Positions 37,556 through 45,505 of a stretch of DNA of 64,000 bases are shown one piece after another. Each line of letters begins with the position of its first letter. The stretch's first letter is position 1. Below the pieces are notes generated by a model, which did no database searches, was not told where the DNA came from, and saw only the letters and a program-made list of their open reading frames with translations. The stretch is from Nocardioides sp. 1609 (GTDB taxonomy: Bacteria; Actinomycetota; Actinomycetes; Propionibacteriales; Nocardioidaceae), in the NCBI RefSeq assembly GCF_004522105.1, contig NZ_SPUJ01000003.1, positions 248,001-312,000 of the forward strand, given 5' to 3'. Made by a program: the position numbers and the translations under genes.

Positions 37556-38323
37556 TCAGCCGCGGGCGGTGAGGACCAGCGGCCCGTCGGCGGTGATCGC
37601 CACCGTGTGCTCCATGTGGGCGCCTCGCGAGCCGTCGGCGCTGCGGAGGGTCCAGCCGTCGGGGTCGGTGTAGATCGCGTCGGTGGTGTGCATGAACCAG
37701 GGCTCGATCGCGATGACCAGGCCCTCCTTGAGCTTGAACCCGCGGCCGGGCCGGCCGTCGTTGGCCACGTGCGGGTCGCCGTGCATCGTGCGCCCGACGC
37801 CGTGCCCGCCGAACTGCAGGTTGACGCCGAGTCCGGCGGCGCGCGCGACCTCGCCGATGGCGTGCGAGATGTCACCCATCCGGGCGCCGGGGCGGGCCCA
37901 CTCGATGCCGGCGTCCAGGGCGCGGCCGGTGACCTCGATCAGTCGGAGGTCCTCCTCGCGCGGCGTGCCCACGACGACGGAGACGGCGGAGTCGGAGACC
38001 CAGCCGTCGACGGAGGCGGCGAAGTCGACGGAGAGCAGGTCGCCGTCCTTCAGGACGTAGTCGTGGGGGAGCCCGTGCAGGACGGCGTCGTTGACCGAGG
38101 TGCACAGCACCTTGCCGAACGGGGAGGCGCCGAAGCTGGGGTGGTAGTCGATGTAGCAGGACTCGGCGCCGGCCTCACGGATCATCTCGTGTGCGATCGC
38201 GTCGAGCTCGAGGAGGTTCATGCCGACGTCGGCCCGCTCCGCGAGCGCGGAGATCACCGAGGCGACGAAGCGGCCGGCGGGGCGCATCTCCTCGATCTGG
38301 GCAGGGGTCCTGAGCTCGATCAC
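37556..38323 (-). CDS. map: Methionine aminopeptidase, type I
   Basis: Predicted 255 aa. Removes the N-terminal Met from nascent proteins using two metal ions. Metal ligands are visible in LSVDFAASVDGWVSDSAVSV (Asp residues), GHGVGRTMHGDP (His) and LVIAIEPW (Glu), plus the final Glu region HMEHTVAI. The GTG at 38323 follows TACCGT (38330-38335) by 6 nt. It is divergent from clpP; the dyad at 38352-38372 overlaps the place of its -35. Confidence 0.95.
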   Translation of the reverse strand: MIELRTPAQIEEMRPAGRFVASVISALAERADVGMNLLELDAIAHEMIREAGAESCYIDYHPSFGASPFGKVLCTSVNDAVLHGLPHDYVLKDGDLLSVDFAASVDGWVSDSAVSVVVGTPREEDLRLIEVTGRALDAGIEWARPGARMGDISHAIGEVARAAGLGVNLQFGGHGVGRTMHGDPHVANDGRPGRGFKLKEGLVIAIEPWFMHTTDAIYTDPDGWTLRSADGSRGAHMEHTVAITADGPLVLTARG

Positions 38324-38351
38324 GCGGCTACGGTAGTCGGTCGGCCGGCGG

Positions 38352-38372
38352 GGTTCCGCCGCGGGCGGATCC
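38352..38372. promoter_or_regulatory. Dyad between map and clpP (candidate activator site)
   Basis: GGTTCCGCC-GCG-GGCGGATCC is a 21-bp inverted repeat with one mismatch. Its centre is about 63 bp upstream of the inferred clpP start. The clpP -10 is the degenerate CAGGCT (38413-38418), 6 nt before the ATG, as expected for a promoter that needs an activator. ClgR-type activators of clpP genes bind GC-rich dyads, and such a regulator is encoded at 40440-40763. Confidence 0.45.
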
Positions 38373-38424
38373 GCTCCGAGCAGATTCCCTGGGCGGGGCG
38401 ACCCACGGCTCGCAGGCTGGAGCC

Positions 38425-39030
38425 ATGACCACCACCGCGACCGGCCTCAGCGCCGCCGACCGACTGCTGCACCAGCGGATCATCGTCCTCGGCCAGGAGG
38501 TCGACGACGAGATCGCCAACAAGATCTGCGCCGAGCTGCTGCTGCTCTCCGCGGAGGACCCGCACCGCGACATCAGCCTCTACGTGAACTCGCCGGGCGG
38601 CTCGGTCTCGGCCGGCCTGGCCGTCTACGACACGATGCGGCTGATCCCGAACGACGTCGCGACCCTGGCGATGGGCCTGGCCGCGAGCATGGGGCAGTTC
38701 CTCCTCACCGCCGGCACTCCGGGCAAGAGGTTCGCGCTCCCGAACAGCCGGATCCTCCTGCACCAGGGCTCGGCCGGGATCGGCGGCACCGCCGTCGACA
38801 TCGAGATCCAGGCCGAGAACCTCGAGCACATGAAGAACGTGATGATGGCGATCACCGCCGAGCACACCGGCCAGCCGGTCGAGAGGGTGGAGCGCGACGC
38901 GCTGCGCGACCGCTGGTTCACCGCCGAGGAGGCGCGCGACTACGGGTTCGTCGACCACGTGCTCACCGAGGTCGCCTCGGTGGTGCCGTCGCGGGCGGGC
39001 ATCGCGTTCGGGATGGAGCGCTCGGCATGA
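38425..39030 (+). CDS. clpP: ATP-dependent Clp protease proteolytic subunit (catalytic)
   Basis: Predicted 201 aa. Catalytic triad intact: Ser88 in [11 protein letters not shown], His113 in [10 protein letters not shown] and Asp158 in ERDALRDRW. With a ClpX/ClpC ATPase it degrades unfolded or tagged proteins in the cytoplasm. No clpX lies next to it, so this may be an accessory pair like Streptomyces clpP3-clpP4 rather than the housekeeping set. It overlaps the following clpP by 4 bp. There is no propeptide sequence beyond a few N-terminal residues. Confidence 0.94.
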   Translation: MTTTATGLSAADRLLHQRIIVLGQEVDDEIANKICAELLLLSAEDPHRDISLYVNSPGGSVSAGLAVYDTMRLIPNDVATLAMGLAASMGQFLLTAGTPGKRFALPNSRILLHQGSAGIGGTAVDIEIQAENLEHMKNVMMAITAEHTGQPVERVERDALRDRWFTAEEARDYGFVDHVLTEVASVVPSRAGIAFGMERSA

Positions 39031-39659
39031 GCAGCTACACCATTCCCAGCGTCGTCGAGCGGACGGTGCGCGGCGAGCGCGCCGTCGACGTCTACAGCCG
39101 CCTCCTGGGTGACCGGATCGTCTACCTCGGCACCGAGGTCGACGACGGCGTCGCGAACGTCGTCATCGCCCAGCTGCTGCACCTGGAGTCCGAGAGCCCC
39201 GACCAGCCGATCAGCCTGTACCTCAACTCGCCGGGCGGCAGCGTCACCGCGGTGCTGGCGATCTACGACACCCTGCAGTTCATCCGGTCCCCGGTGGCGA
39301 CCACGTGCGTGGGCCAGGTCGGGTCGTCGTCCGCCCTGCTGCTCGCGGCGGGGGAGCCGGGACGGCGCACGCTGCTGCCGCACGCGCGCGTCGTGCTCGA
39401 CCAGCCGGCCGGCGGCGGGCGCGGCACGCTGCCCGACCTCGCCGTGCAGGCCAAGGAGATCGTCCGGCTGCGCGGGGAGATGGAGGGCCTGCTGAGCCGG
39501 CACACCGGCGTCGACGTCGGCCGGCTGCGTCTCGACACCGACCGCGACCTGGTGCTGACCGCACCGGCCGCCGTCGCGTACGGGATGGCGGACGCCGTCC
39601 TCGACAGCCGCAAGGGCGCGCCGTCGGTTGCCGCCCGCTCGCTACCCTCGCCAGCATGA
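39027..39659 (+). CDS. Clp protease subunit paralogue with catalytic His replaced (ClpR-like)
   Basis: Predicted 210 aa, clear ClpP fold. Ser100 ([13 protein letters not shown]) and Asp170 ([10 protein letters not shown]) align with the catalytic positions, but the usual IHQP/LHQ motif reads VVLDQPAGG, putting Asp125 where His should be. Without His the triad cannot work normally, so this subunit is probably non-catalytic and forms mixed rings with the upstream ClpP. Start and stop overlap both neighbours by 4 bp, implying a coupled three-gene transcript. Confidence 0.9.
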   Translation: MSSYTIPSVVERTVRGERAVDVYSRLLGDRIVYLGTEVDDGVANVVIAQLLHLESESPDQPISLYLNSPGGSVTAVLAIYDTLQFIRSPVATTCVGQVGSSSALLLAAGEPGRRTLLPHARVVLDQPAGGGRGTLPDLAVQAKEIVRLRGEMEGLLSRHTGVDVGRLRLDTDRDLVLTAPAAVAYGMADAVLDSRKGAPSVAARSLPSPA

Positions 39660-40435
39660 CCCTCGCCGATCGCGTCATCAGCTCGCTCCGCTCGCGCCAC
39701 GACGACCTCGCCGGCCTGGTGGCGACCCTCGACGACGCGGCGCTCACCGCCCCGAGCGGCGCGTCGGAGTGGCGGGTCTGCGACGTGCTGTCCCACCTCG
39801 GCAGCGGCGCCGAGATCACCCTGCGGCCCGTGGCCATGGCTGCGACGGGCGCCGAGGTGCCCTCGGACGGACCGCAGGCCGTGTGGGACCGCTGGAACGC
39901 GCTGTCGCCGCGTGAGCAGGCGACGGGGTTCATCGAGCACGACGAGGTGCTGGTCGCGACGCTCGAGGGCCTCGACGACGAGCAGCGCCGGTTGCTGCAG
40001 GTCGACCTGGGCTTCCTGCCGGCCCCGGTGCCACTGGTGCTGGCGGCCGGGATGCGGCTCAGCGAGGTGGCGCACCACGACTGGGACGTCCGTGTCGGGT
40101 TCGACCCGGAGGCCGGCCTCGACGAGGAGGCGGCAGGGACGCTGCTCGAGCTGCACGCCGGACCGATGGCGATGATGCTCGGCTTCTCGAGCCGCCCGGA
40201 CGCCGTCGCCGAGCCGGTGGTCCTCGCGGTGGCCGGGCACGGCCTGTCGATCGGCGACGGCGTCGAGCTGGTCGCGGAGCCCCCGGTCGCGCCGACGGCG
40301 ACCTTCAACGGACCGGTGGAGGCGTTCGTCCGGCTGCTGGCCGGCCGACTCGGTCCGGAGCACACGCCCGGCGACGTCGAGGTGGCGGGCAACGTCACCC
40401 TCGACGGGCTCCGCGCCGTCTTCCCGGGGTACTGA
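39656..40435 (+). CDS. Maleylpyruvate isomerase family mycothiol-dependent enzyme
   Basis: Predicted 259 aa. N-terminal DinB-like metal-binding domain ([19 protein letters not shown] near residue 40, with a later [16 protein letters not shown]) followed by the MDMPI C-terminal domain. Actinobacterial members use mycothiol; the substrate is unknown. The ATG overlaps the clpP paralogue stop (ATGA), yet there is also a TACCCT -10 7 nt upstream (39643-39648), so it may have its own promoter. Confidence 0.85.
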   Translation: MTLADRVISSLRSRHDDLAGLVATLDDAALTAPSGASEWRVCDVLSHLGSGAEITLRPVAMAATGAEVPSDGPQAVWDRWNALSPREQATGFIEHDEVLVATLEGLDDEQRRLLQVDLGFLPAPVPLVLAAGMRLSEVAHHDWDVRVGFDPEAGLDEEAAGTLLELHAGPMAMMLGFSSRPDAVAEPVVLAVAGHGLSIGDGVELVAEPPVAPTATFNGPVEAFVRLLAGRLGPEHTPGDVEVAGNVTLDGLRAVFPGY

Positions 40436-40439
40436 CCGG

Positions 40440-40763
40440 TCAGGCCGCGAGGGCGACCGGGCCGGTGGGCCCGAGGGCCCGGCTGACCCGGCTGGTGAGC
40501 TCGACGAGCCGCAGCCCGAGCGCACCGTGCACGGCACCGAGGATCTCCGAGCTCGGCTCCTTCAGCCCGCGCTCGACCTCGGAGAGGTACTGCACCGAGA
40601 TGCCCGCCTCGCCGGCGACGTCGGCGAGCGTGCGGTCCTGGCGCCGGCGCTCGGCCCGCAGCTCGTGGCCGACGACCTCGCGCCAGAGGGGCTCGGGCTG
40701 CCGGCGCCCGGGCTCGTGGTGCGGGGGGTGCGGGGGGTGCGGAAGTGCGAGGAGGTCACCCAT
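40440..40763 (-). CDS. XRE-family regulator, ClgR/PopR-like
   Basis: Predicted 107 aa. The helix-turn-helix lies at residues about 45-75: RTLADVAGEAGISVQYLSEVERG, followed by LKEPSSEILGAVHGALGL. The SVQYLSEVERGLKEPSSEIL stretch closely follows ClgR, the activator of clp genes. Its location beside the clpP pair supports that role, as does a GTTCGC-N5-GTGAAC dyad over its own promoter. TAGCCT (40770-40775, minus strand) is 6 nt upstream of the ATG. Confidence 0.85.
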   Translation of the reverse strand: MGDLLALPHPPHPPHHEPGRRQPEPLWREVVGHELRAERRRQDRTLADVAGEAGISVQYLSEVERGLKEPSSEILGAVHGALGLRLVELTSRVSRALGPTGPVALAA

Positions 40764-40803
40764 GTCCGGAGGCTAGGCGCCCGGGCGCCGGGCCGGAAGG
40801 TCT

Positions 40804-40820
40804 GTTCGCGACGGGTGAAC
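40804..40820. promoter_or_regulatory. ClgR-box-like dyad GTTCGC-N5-GTGAAC
   Basis: An inverted repeat in the 75-bp divergent region between the ClgR-like gene (-) and the VOC gene (+). It sits near the -35 of the regulator and 6 bp upstream of the VOC -10 (TAGGTT, 40827-40832). This is a plausible autoregulatory site. Confidence 0.5.
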
Positions 40821-40838
40821 GCGCACTAGGTTCGCGAC

Positions 40839-41246
40839 GTGCGAGGACGCGACGCGGGCGAGGAGAGCACCGAGCGGTGGGAGCGCACGGACTGGTGGGG
40901 CGTGCAGGTCGAGGCGCCGGACCCGCGGGCGGTCGGCCGCTTCTACAGCGAGCTGCTGGGCTGGCGGATCCACCACGAGGACGACGACGAGGTGGTCCTC
41001 GACGCCGGTCAGGGCGTCGCCTACCTGGGGTTCCAGCGGGCCGGGGCCGCCTACGAGCCGCCGGTGTGGCCCGCGGAGCCGGGGCGCCCGCGACAGATGC
41101 TGCACCTCGACTTCGAGGTGGGCGACCTGGACGCCGCCGTCCAGCACGCCGTCGAGCTCGGTGGCCGGCTCGTCGAGCACCAGCCGCAGGACGACGTGCG
41201 GGTGCTCCTCGACCCGGCCGGCCACCCGTTCTGCCTGTACACGTGA
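40839..41246 (+). CDS. VOC family (glyoxalase-like) protein
   Basis: Predicted 135 aa, one glyoxalase/bleomycin-resistance fold unit pair. Visible are WWGVQVEAPDPRAVGRFYSELLGW at the N-terminus (residues 19-42), QMLHLDFEVGDLDAAV and DDVRVLLDPAGHPFCLY. Metal-binding His/Glu positions are partly kept. The substrate is unknown. GTG 40839 lies 6 nt after TAGGTT. Confidence 0.85.
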   Translation: MRGRDAGEESTERWERTDWWGVQVEAPDPRAVGRFYSELLGWRIHHEDDDEVVLDAGQGVAYLGFQRAGAAYEPPVWPAEPGRPRQMLHLDFEVGDLDAAVQHAVELGGRLVEHQPQDDVRVLLDPAGHPFCLYT

Positions 41247-41282
41247 GCGGCGACCCGCGCCGCGTCGTGCCAGAGTGAGCCC

Positions 41283-42326
41283 ATGAAGCTGGGACTGCAG
41301 CTGGGGTACTGGGGCGCGCGACCGCCCGAGGGCGTCGCCGAGCTCGTCGCCGCCGCGGAGGAGTCGGGGTTCGACGCGATCTTCACCGCCGAGGCCTGGG
41401 GCTCGGACGCGTTCACGCCGCTGGCGTGGTGGGGCCGGGAGACCACGCGGGTCCGGCTGGGCACCTCGATCGTGCAGATGTCGGGGCGGGCACCGACCTC
41501 GATCGCCATGCACGCCCTGACGCTCGACCACCTCAGCGGCGGTCGGGTGGTGCTGGGCATGGGCGTGAGCGGGCCGCAGGTCGTCGAGGGCTGGTACGGC
41601 GAGCCGTTCGCCAAGCCGCTGGCCCGCACCCGTGAGGTCGTCGACATCGTCCGCCTGGTGCTGGCGAGGGAGGCACCGGTCACCAGCCCCGGGCCGCACC
41701 ACCCGCTGCCGTACGCCGGCCCCGGCGCCGTCGGCCTGGGGCGCGCGCTGAAGCCGATCGTGCACCCGCTGCGTCCCGACATCCCGATCTGGCTGGGCGC
41801 CGAGGGGCCGAGGAACGTCGCCCAGACCGCCGAGATCGCCGACGGCTGGATCCCGCTGTTCTACACACCCGGCTCGGCCCACCTGTACCAGCCGTGGCTC
41901 GACGAGGGGTTCGCGCGGCCGGGCGCCCGGCGCACGCGGGAGACCTTCGAGATCGCCGCGACCTGCCACCTCCAGGTGGTCGACTCGGCTGCGGGCAAGC
42001 AGCAGGTGCTCGACTCCCTCAAGCCGATGGTCGCGCTCTACATGGGCGGGATGGGCGCCGCCGAGGCGAACTTCCACAACCAGGTCTTCGTGCGGATGGG
42101 CTACGAGAGCCTGGCCGCCGAGGTCCAGACCCACTACCTCGCCGGGCGCCGCGACGAGGCGACCGCGCTGATCCCCGACGAGCTCGTCGACGACATGCAC
42201 ATCGTCGGCACGCCGTCCGAGGTCGTCGAGCGGGTCGCGCACTGGGAGTCGACCGGTGTCACGACGCTGCTGCTCAGCATCACCGACCCCGCCGAGGTGC
42301 GCCGGGTGGCCGAGCTGCTGGCCTGA
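41283..42326 (+). CDS. LLM class F420-dependent oxidoreductase
   Basis: Predicted 347 aa luciferase-like (TIM-barrel) protein. Typical sequences are FDAIFTAEAWGSDAFTPLAW, VRLGTSIVQMSGRAPTSIAM, LDHLSGGRVVLGMGVSGPQVVEGWYG and IWLGAEGPRNVAQTAEIADGW. The close match to actinobacterial F420-binding members suggests use of coenzyme F420 rather than FMN. The substrate cannot be determined. It lies 36 bp after the VOC gene and may be co-transcribed. Confidence 0.9.
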   Translation: MKLGLQLGYWGARPPEGVAELVAAAEESGFDAIFTAEAWGSDAFTPLAWWGRETTRVRLGTSIVQMSGRAPTSIAMHALTLDHLSGGRVVLGMGVSGPQVVEGWYGEPFAKPLARTREVVDIVRLVLAREAPVTSPGPHHPLPYAGPGAVGLGRALKPIVHPLRPDIPIWLGAEGPRNVAQTAEIADGWIPLFYTPGSAHLYQPWLDEGFARPGARRTRETFEIAATCHLQVVDSAAGKQQVLDSLKPMVALYMGGMGAAEANFHNQVFVRMGYESLAAEVQTHYLAGRRDEATALIPDELVDDMHIVGTPSEVVERVAHWESTGVTTLLLSITDPAEVRRVAELLA

Positions 42327-42478
42327 GGTCGTCGGCACGAGCCGCGACCCGACCCGCGCTCGACCAGCGGGACGACGCACCGGGCCCCGCTCGCCGCGGG
42401 CGGACAACCCGGCGGGAGGTGGTGCCGCAGGCGCGGAGCACCTGTACTGGGGGCACGCCTACGGAACGGAGGAGCGAG

Positions 42479-42622
42479 ATGTCGGGACGCATGATTGCCG
42501 GAGGAGTGCTGGTGCTGGTCGTGGTGGTCGGGGCCATCCTGGTCCTGGTCGGCAGCCGCGCGGGCGGCGACGCCGAGACGCGGGGCGCGGACCGGCCCGT
42601 GGTGCAGCTGCGCGCCGTCTGA
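42479..42622 (+). CDS. Small membrane protein (47 aa)
   Basis: MSGRMIAGGVLVLVVVVGAILVLVG forms one transmembrane helix (residues 5-25), followed by a charged tail GSRAGGDAETRGADRPVVQLRAV (positions 25-47). A strong ribosome-binding site GGAGGAG lies 5 nt upstream of the ATG, which argues that it is translated. Function unknown; a small single-pass protein could associate with a larger complex. It ends just before the convergent BTAD regulator. Confidence 0.7.
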   Translation: MSGRMIAGGVLVLVVVVGAILVLVGSRAGGDAETRGADRPVVQLRAV

Positions 42623-42629
42623 GGCGGCG

Positions 42630-43379
42630 TCAGCCGGTCCGGCCACGCAGCAGGCTCAGGTGCAACGCACGGGTCTGCTCCGACGGGTCGGCGCCGAGCT
42701 CGTCGGCGAGGTGCCGCCGGAAGGTCTCGAAGACCCGGAGGGCGGCGCCGATCTCGCCGAGGTCGGCGTGGGCCCGCATCAGGGCCCGGTGCGCGGTCTC
42801 CGAGGACGGGGCGACCCGGGCCGCCGTGCTCGCGAACTCCAGGGCGTCACGGGGTCGCTCGAGGGCGAGGGCGGCGTCGGCGGCGTCGCACAACATCTCG
42901 TGCCGGCGCAGCGCCAGCCGCTCACGCTCGGCGACCGCCCACGCCGCGTGGTCGTCGTGGGCGTGGAAGTCGCCGCGGTAGTGCCGTTCCGCGATCCGGG
43001 TCAGGGCCATCACCCGCTCCACGTCGCCGGCACGGGACGCCGCCGCGGCGTCGGCGCCGTTGCGGTGGTAGTGCCCGACGTCGACCCAGGCGCCCTGCAG
43101 CACCAGCGAGTCCGGCTGGCGGACGACGCAGTGCGTGCCGATCACCCGCCGGATCTGGCTGCTGGCCGTGCGCAGGCTGCCCTGGGCCCGCGCGACCGGA
43201 GCGTCGGGCCACAGCGTCGCCAGCAGGCTGTCGACCCGGACCGGCCGGTCGTTCTCGAGCGCGAGCAGCCGCAGGAGGTCCGCGGTCTTGCCCGTGCGCC
43301 ACGCTCGCGGCTCGACCAGCGTGCCGTCGGGGCGCAGCACCTCGAGACCACCGAGCATGCGGATCATGATCAGGTGCAC
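42630..43379 (-). CDS. BTAD/SARP-type transcriptional regulator
   Basis: Predicted 249 aa. An N-terminal OmpR-type winged helix (MLGGLEVLRPDGTLVEPRAW to about residue 95) is followed by a bacterial transcriptional activation domain of tetratricopeptide-like helices (ADAAAASRAGDVERVMAL and ALMRAHADLGEIGAALRVFE). This is the SARP/EmbR arrangement, which binds direct repeats near the -35 of target promoters. GTG 43379 has GGAAAGG just upstream; ATG 43367 is an alternative. It lies next to a two-component system and a polysaccharide cluster. Confidence 0.85.
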   Translation of the reverse strand: MHLIMIRMLGGLEVLRPDGTLVEPRAWRTGKTADLLRLLALENDRPVRVDSLLATLWPDAPVARAQGSLRTASSQIRRVIGTHCVVRQPDSLVLQGAWVDVGHYHRNGADAAAASRAGDVERVMALTRIAERHYRGDFHAHDDHAAWAVAERERLALRRHEMLCDAADAALALERPRDALEFASTAARVAPSSETAHRALMRAHADLGEIGAALRVFETFRRHLADELGADPSEQTRALHLSLLRGRTG

Positions 43380-43686
43380 GATGCCTTTCCCCGGCCGTTG
43401 CCGCCCGCGCGGCCCCGTTCCGACGGCCTGCCGATCGTAGACGACGGGGGCGCCGCGGTGGCGTCGAAAGTCGGCAAGGGGCCCCGGAGGTCTGGACCGG
43501 GGGCCTGCCGTCCCGCCGCCGTGGGTGACTTCGGAGAGGCAGGCCCCGGCGCACCACGGACGAAGGCCGGTTCCTGGGGGATCGGACCGACCACCGCGTG
43601 CATGCTCCACGCTGGCGGGTCGGGACCGGCCGGCGCATCCCCAAACCGAGTGACACCGGGGCCGGCGCCGCGGGCGCGGTGCGGCC
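43380..43686. other. 307-bp intergenic region upstream of the BTAD regulator
   Basis: No convincing gene. It holds a candidate -10 TACGAT for the BTAD gene (43434-43439, minus strand), an inverted repeat GGCCTGCC/GGCAGGCC (43502-43509, 43538-43545), and a CCCCAAACCGAGTGACACCGG motif (about 43632-43652) that resembles one upstream of the hexapeptide acyltransferase gene at 46226. A 106-residue minus-strand frame crosses it but looks like random GC-rich coding. Confidence 0.5.
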
Positions 43687-44382
43687 TCACAGCCGGTCAC
43701 GCATGGCCGGGGGCCGCCACCGCGCCTTCATCGCGGCGCCGACGGCGGCGATCTGCGACGACACCTCGAGCTTCGACAGGATCGACTTCACCTGGGTCCG
43801 GACCGTCGCCTCGGAGACGAACGACTCCCGGGCGATCTCGCGCACCGTCCGTCCGGCCATCAGCCGCGCGAGCACCTCGCGCTCGCGGGTCGTGAGCGAC
43901 TCGAGGCGCTCCCGGGTGTGCTGCAGCCAGCGGTTCTCGTCGTGGAAGGCCGCGACGAGGAGGTCGCGCTCCTCGCGCGGCATCACCCGCTGACCCTCGC
44001 CGATGCGCCGGATCGTCGCGAGGATCGTGTTCAACGGCGTCGACTTGGGGAGCACGGTGCGGGCGCCCTGCCGCACGCAGTCGCCCCAGCGTGCGCGGTC
44101 GGTCGACGCGGTGACCACGACGACCGCCACGGAGGCGTCGACGAGCGGCGTGATCAGCCGGACGCCGTCGCCGGCCGGGCCGAGGTCGAGGTCGAGGAGG
44201 GCGATCCGTGGCCGGCTCCGGAGCGCAGCGGTGACCAGGTGCGCGGTCGTCATCGGCGCCGACGTCGGGGACACGCGGTGCACCTGGTGGCCCTCGAGCG
44301 TGAGCGCCACGTCGAGCGCCTCGGCGAACAGCGCGTGGTCCTCGATGAGGACGATGCGGGTCAGGCCGAGAGAGCGGGGCAC
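43687..44382 (-). CDS. LuxR-family response regulator
   Basis: Predicted 231 aa. Receiver domain with acidic pocket IEDH (residues 13-16), probable phosphoacceptor Asp64 in ALLDLDLGP and Lys near residue 114 (VLPKSTP). A LuxR helix-turn-helix follows (LTTREREVLARLMAGRTVREIARESFVSEATVRTQVKSIL is residues about 165-203). It overlaps the histidine kinase 3' end by 22 bp, so the pair is one unit. Targets unknown; the neighbouring polysaccharide genes and BTAD gene are the likely ones. Confidence 0.92.
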   Translation of the reverse strand: MPRSLGLTRIVLIEDHALFAEALDVALTLEGHQVHRVSPTSAPMTTAHLVTAALRSRPRIALLDLDLGPAGDGVRLITPLVDASVAVVVVTASTDRARWGDCVRQGARTVLPKSTPLNTILATIRRIGEGQRVMPREERDLLVAAFHDENRWLQHTRERLESLTTREREVLARLMAGRTVREIARESFVSEATVRTQVKSILSKLEVSSQIAAVGAAMKARWRPPAMRDRL

Positions 44383-45401
44383 AGGCTGGTCCGGTCGTCG
44401 GCCACGAGGTCGATCACGAAGGTCGCCCCGGAACCCGGCGGGGTCGGCTCGAGGGACAGGCGGCCGCCGGCCTCGGCGGCGAGCCGGTGCGCGATGTGCA
44501 GTCCGAGACCGTGACCTCGGGAGCGCTCTCCGCGGGCGCCACGCTCGAAGAGGTGTCCGGCGAGCGCGGGCGGCACGCCGGGGCCACGGTCGCTCACGAC
44601 GATGCGGACCAGCTCGGGGCCGCCGGCGTCCGCACGGTGCCCTGCGCCGCCGTCGGCGACGACCTCGACGCCGACCTCCCGGCCGGCGCCGTGCGCCACG
44701 GCGTTCTCGAGGAGCACGTGCACCATCTCGGCGACGTCGTCGGCGCGGGCGAGGACCCGCCGCGTCGTCCCGGCCCAGCGGACCGCGTGACCGCGGACCT
44801 CCAGGCTGGTCACGAGCGGGTCGATGACGTCGTGCAGGTCGACGGTGGTCACCTCGCCCTCCTCACGAGCCGGGGAGACGAGCCGCTCGAGGCGACCGAT
44901 CTCGCTGTCGTACATCCGGGCGAGCCGGGCCTGGATCCCGGCCGGGAGCGCGATGGCGCCGTCGTGCAGCAGCCGGTGCGAGAGCGCGATCCCCGTGACG
45001 GTCGCGCGGAGCTCGTGCAGCCGCTCCTGCTCACGACCGAGGGCGGCCTCGGCGGCCAGCACCCGACGCGCGGCGTCACCGAGGTCGTCGAGGTCGCCCA
45101 CGTCGTCGAGGTCGCCCACGTCGTCGAGGTCGCCCGGGTCGCCCCCGCCGCCGTCGGGCTCGCCGTCGCTGCGGCGCCGGCGCAGGCGCAGGACCAGCAG
45201 GACGGCGGCGCCGAGCAGCAGCTCGGTCTGGCCCCAGCGCACCAGCAGCTCGGAGCCGGCGCTCGACGGTCGGGCCAGGAAGCTGGCCGCCAGCGCGGCG
45301 GCCGTGACGACCGCGACCGCGACGGCCGTCGTCCGCGGCGGGTCGAGGTACCGGCCCCGCCGTCTCGAACCTGGTGCGATGAATGCTTGATCGATGCTCA
45401 T
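44361..45401 (-). CDS. Sensor histidine kinase
   Basis: Predicted 346 aa. Two N-terminal hydrophobic helices (about residues 25-45 and 55-70) with a short external loop, then a low-complexity acidic segment of three tandem DLDDVG-like units, then a dimerisation helix with the probable phospho-His in LHELRATVTGI. The HATPase domain has VLLENAVAHGAG (N box), SDRGPGVPP (G1) and RGHGLGLHIAHRLA (G2). It signals to the adjacent response regulator. ATG 45401 has GGGGGGA upstream; an earlier in-frame ATG seems unlikely. Confidence 0.9.
   Translation of the reverse strand: MSIDQAFIAPGSRRRGRYLDPPRTTAVAVAVVTAAALAASFLARPSSAGSELLVRWGQTELLLGAAVLLVLRLRRRRSDGEPDGGGGDPGDLDDVGDLDDVGDLDDLGDAARRVLAAEAALGREQERLHELRATVTGIALSHRLLHDGAIALPAGIQARLARMYDSEIGRLERLVSPAREEGEVTTVDLHDVIDPLVTSLEVRGHAVRWAGTTRRVLARADDVAEMVHVLLENAVAHGAGREVGVEVVADGGAGHRADAGGPELVRIVVSDRGPGVPPALAGHLFERGARGERSRGHGLGLHIAHRLAAEAGGRLSLEPTPPGSGATFVIDLVADDRTSLCPALSA
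45084..45137 (-). repeat. 18-bp tandem repeat (three copies) inside the kinase gene
   Basis: GTCGTCGAGGTCGCCCAC at 45084, 45102 and 45120 (the last ends GG) encodes repeated Asp/Leu/Asp/Asp/Val/Gly on the minus strand between the membrane part and the dimerisation helix. Gain or loss of units would keep frame and alter linker length. Confidence 0.85.
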
Positions 45402-45450
45402 GTGCGTCCCCCCGGATGCTTGGGAGGATCTAACGACGGCGCTGCGAACC

Positions 45451-45473
45451 AAACGTCAAGGAAACGTGAAACC
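45451..45473 (-). promoter_or_regulatory. SARP-box-like direct repeat at the kinase promoter
   Basis: On the minus strand, TCACGTTTCCT and TGACGTTTGGT repeat with an 11-bp period; the second includes a TTGACG -35-like hexamer (45454-45459). TTAGAT (45428-45433) could be the -10, although the 20-nt spacer is long. Heptamer repeats at 11-bp spacing over the -35 are the usual target of SARP regulators, and such a protein is encoded two genes downstream. Confidence 0.45.
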
Positions 45474-45505
45474 CGGTCTCAGGAAGACGGTGCGGGAGGT
45501 GGCAC

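Noticed and set aside
43370..43690. 106-residue minus-strand frame upstream of the BTAD gene
   Set aside because: No ribosome-binding site or -10 near its start, and Pro/Gly/Arg-rich composition; it overlaps a region with repeats and a likely promoter.
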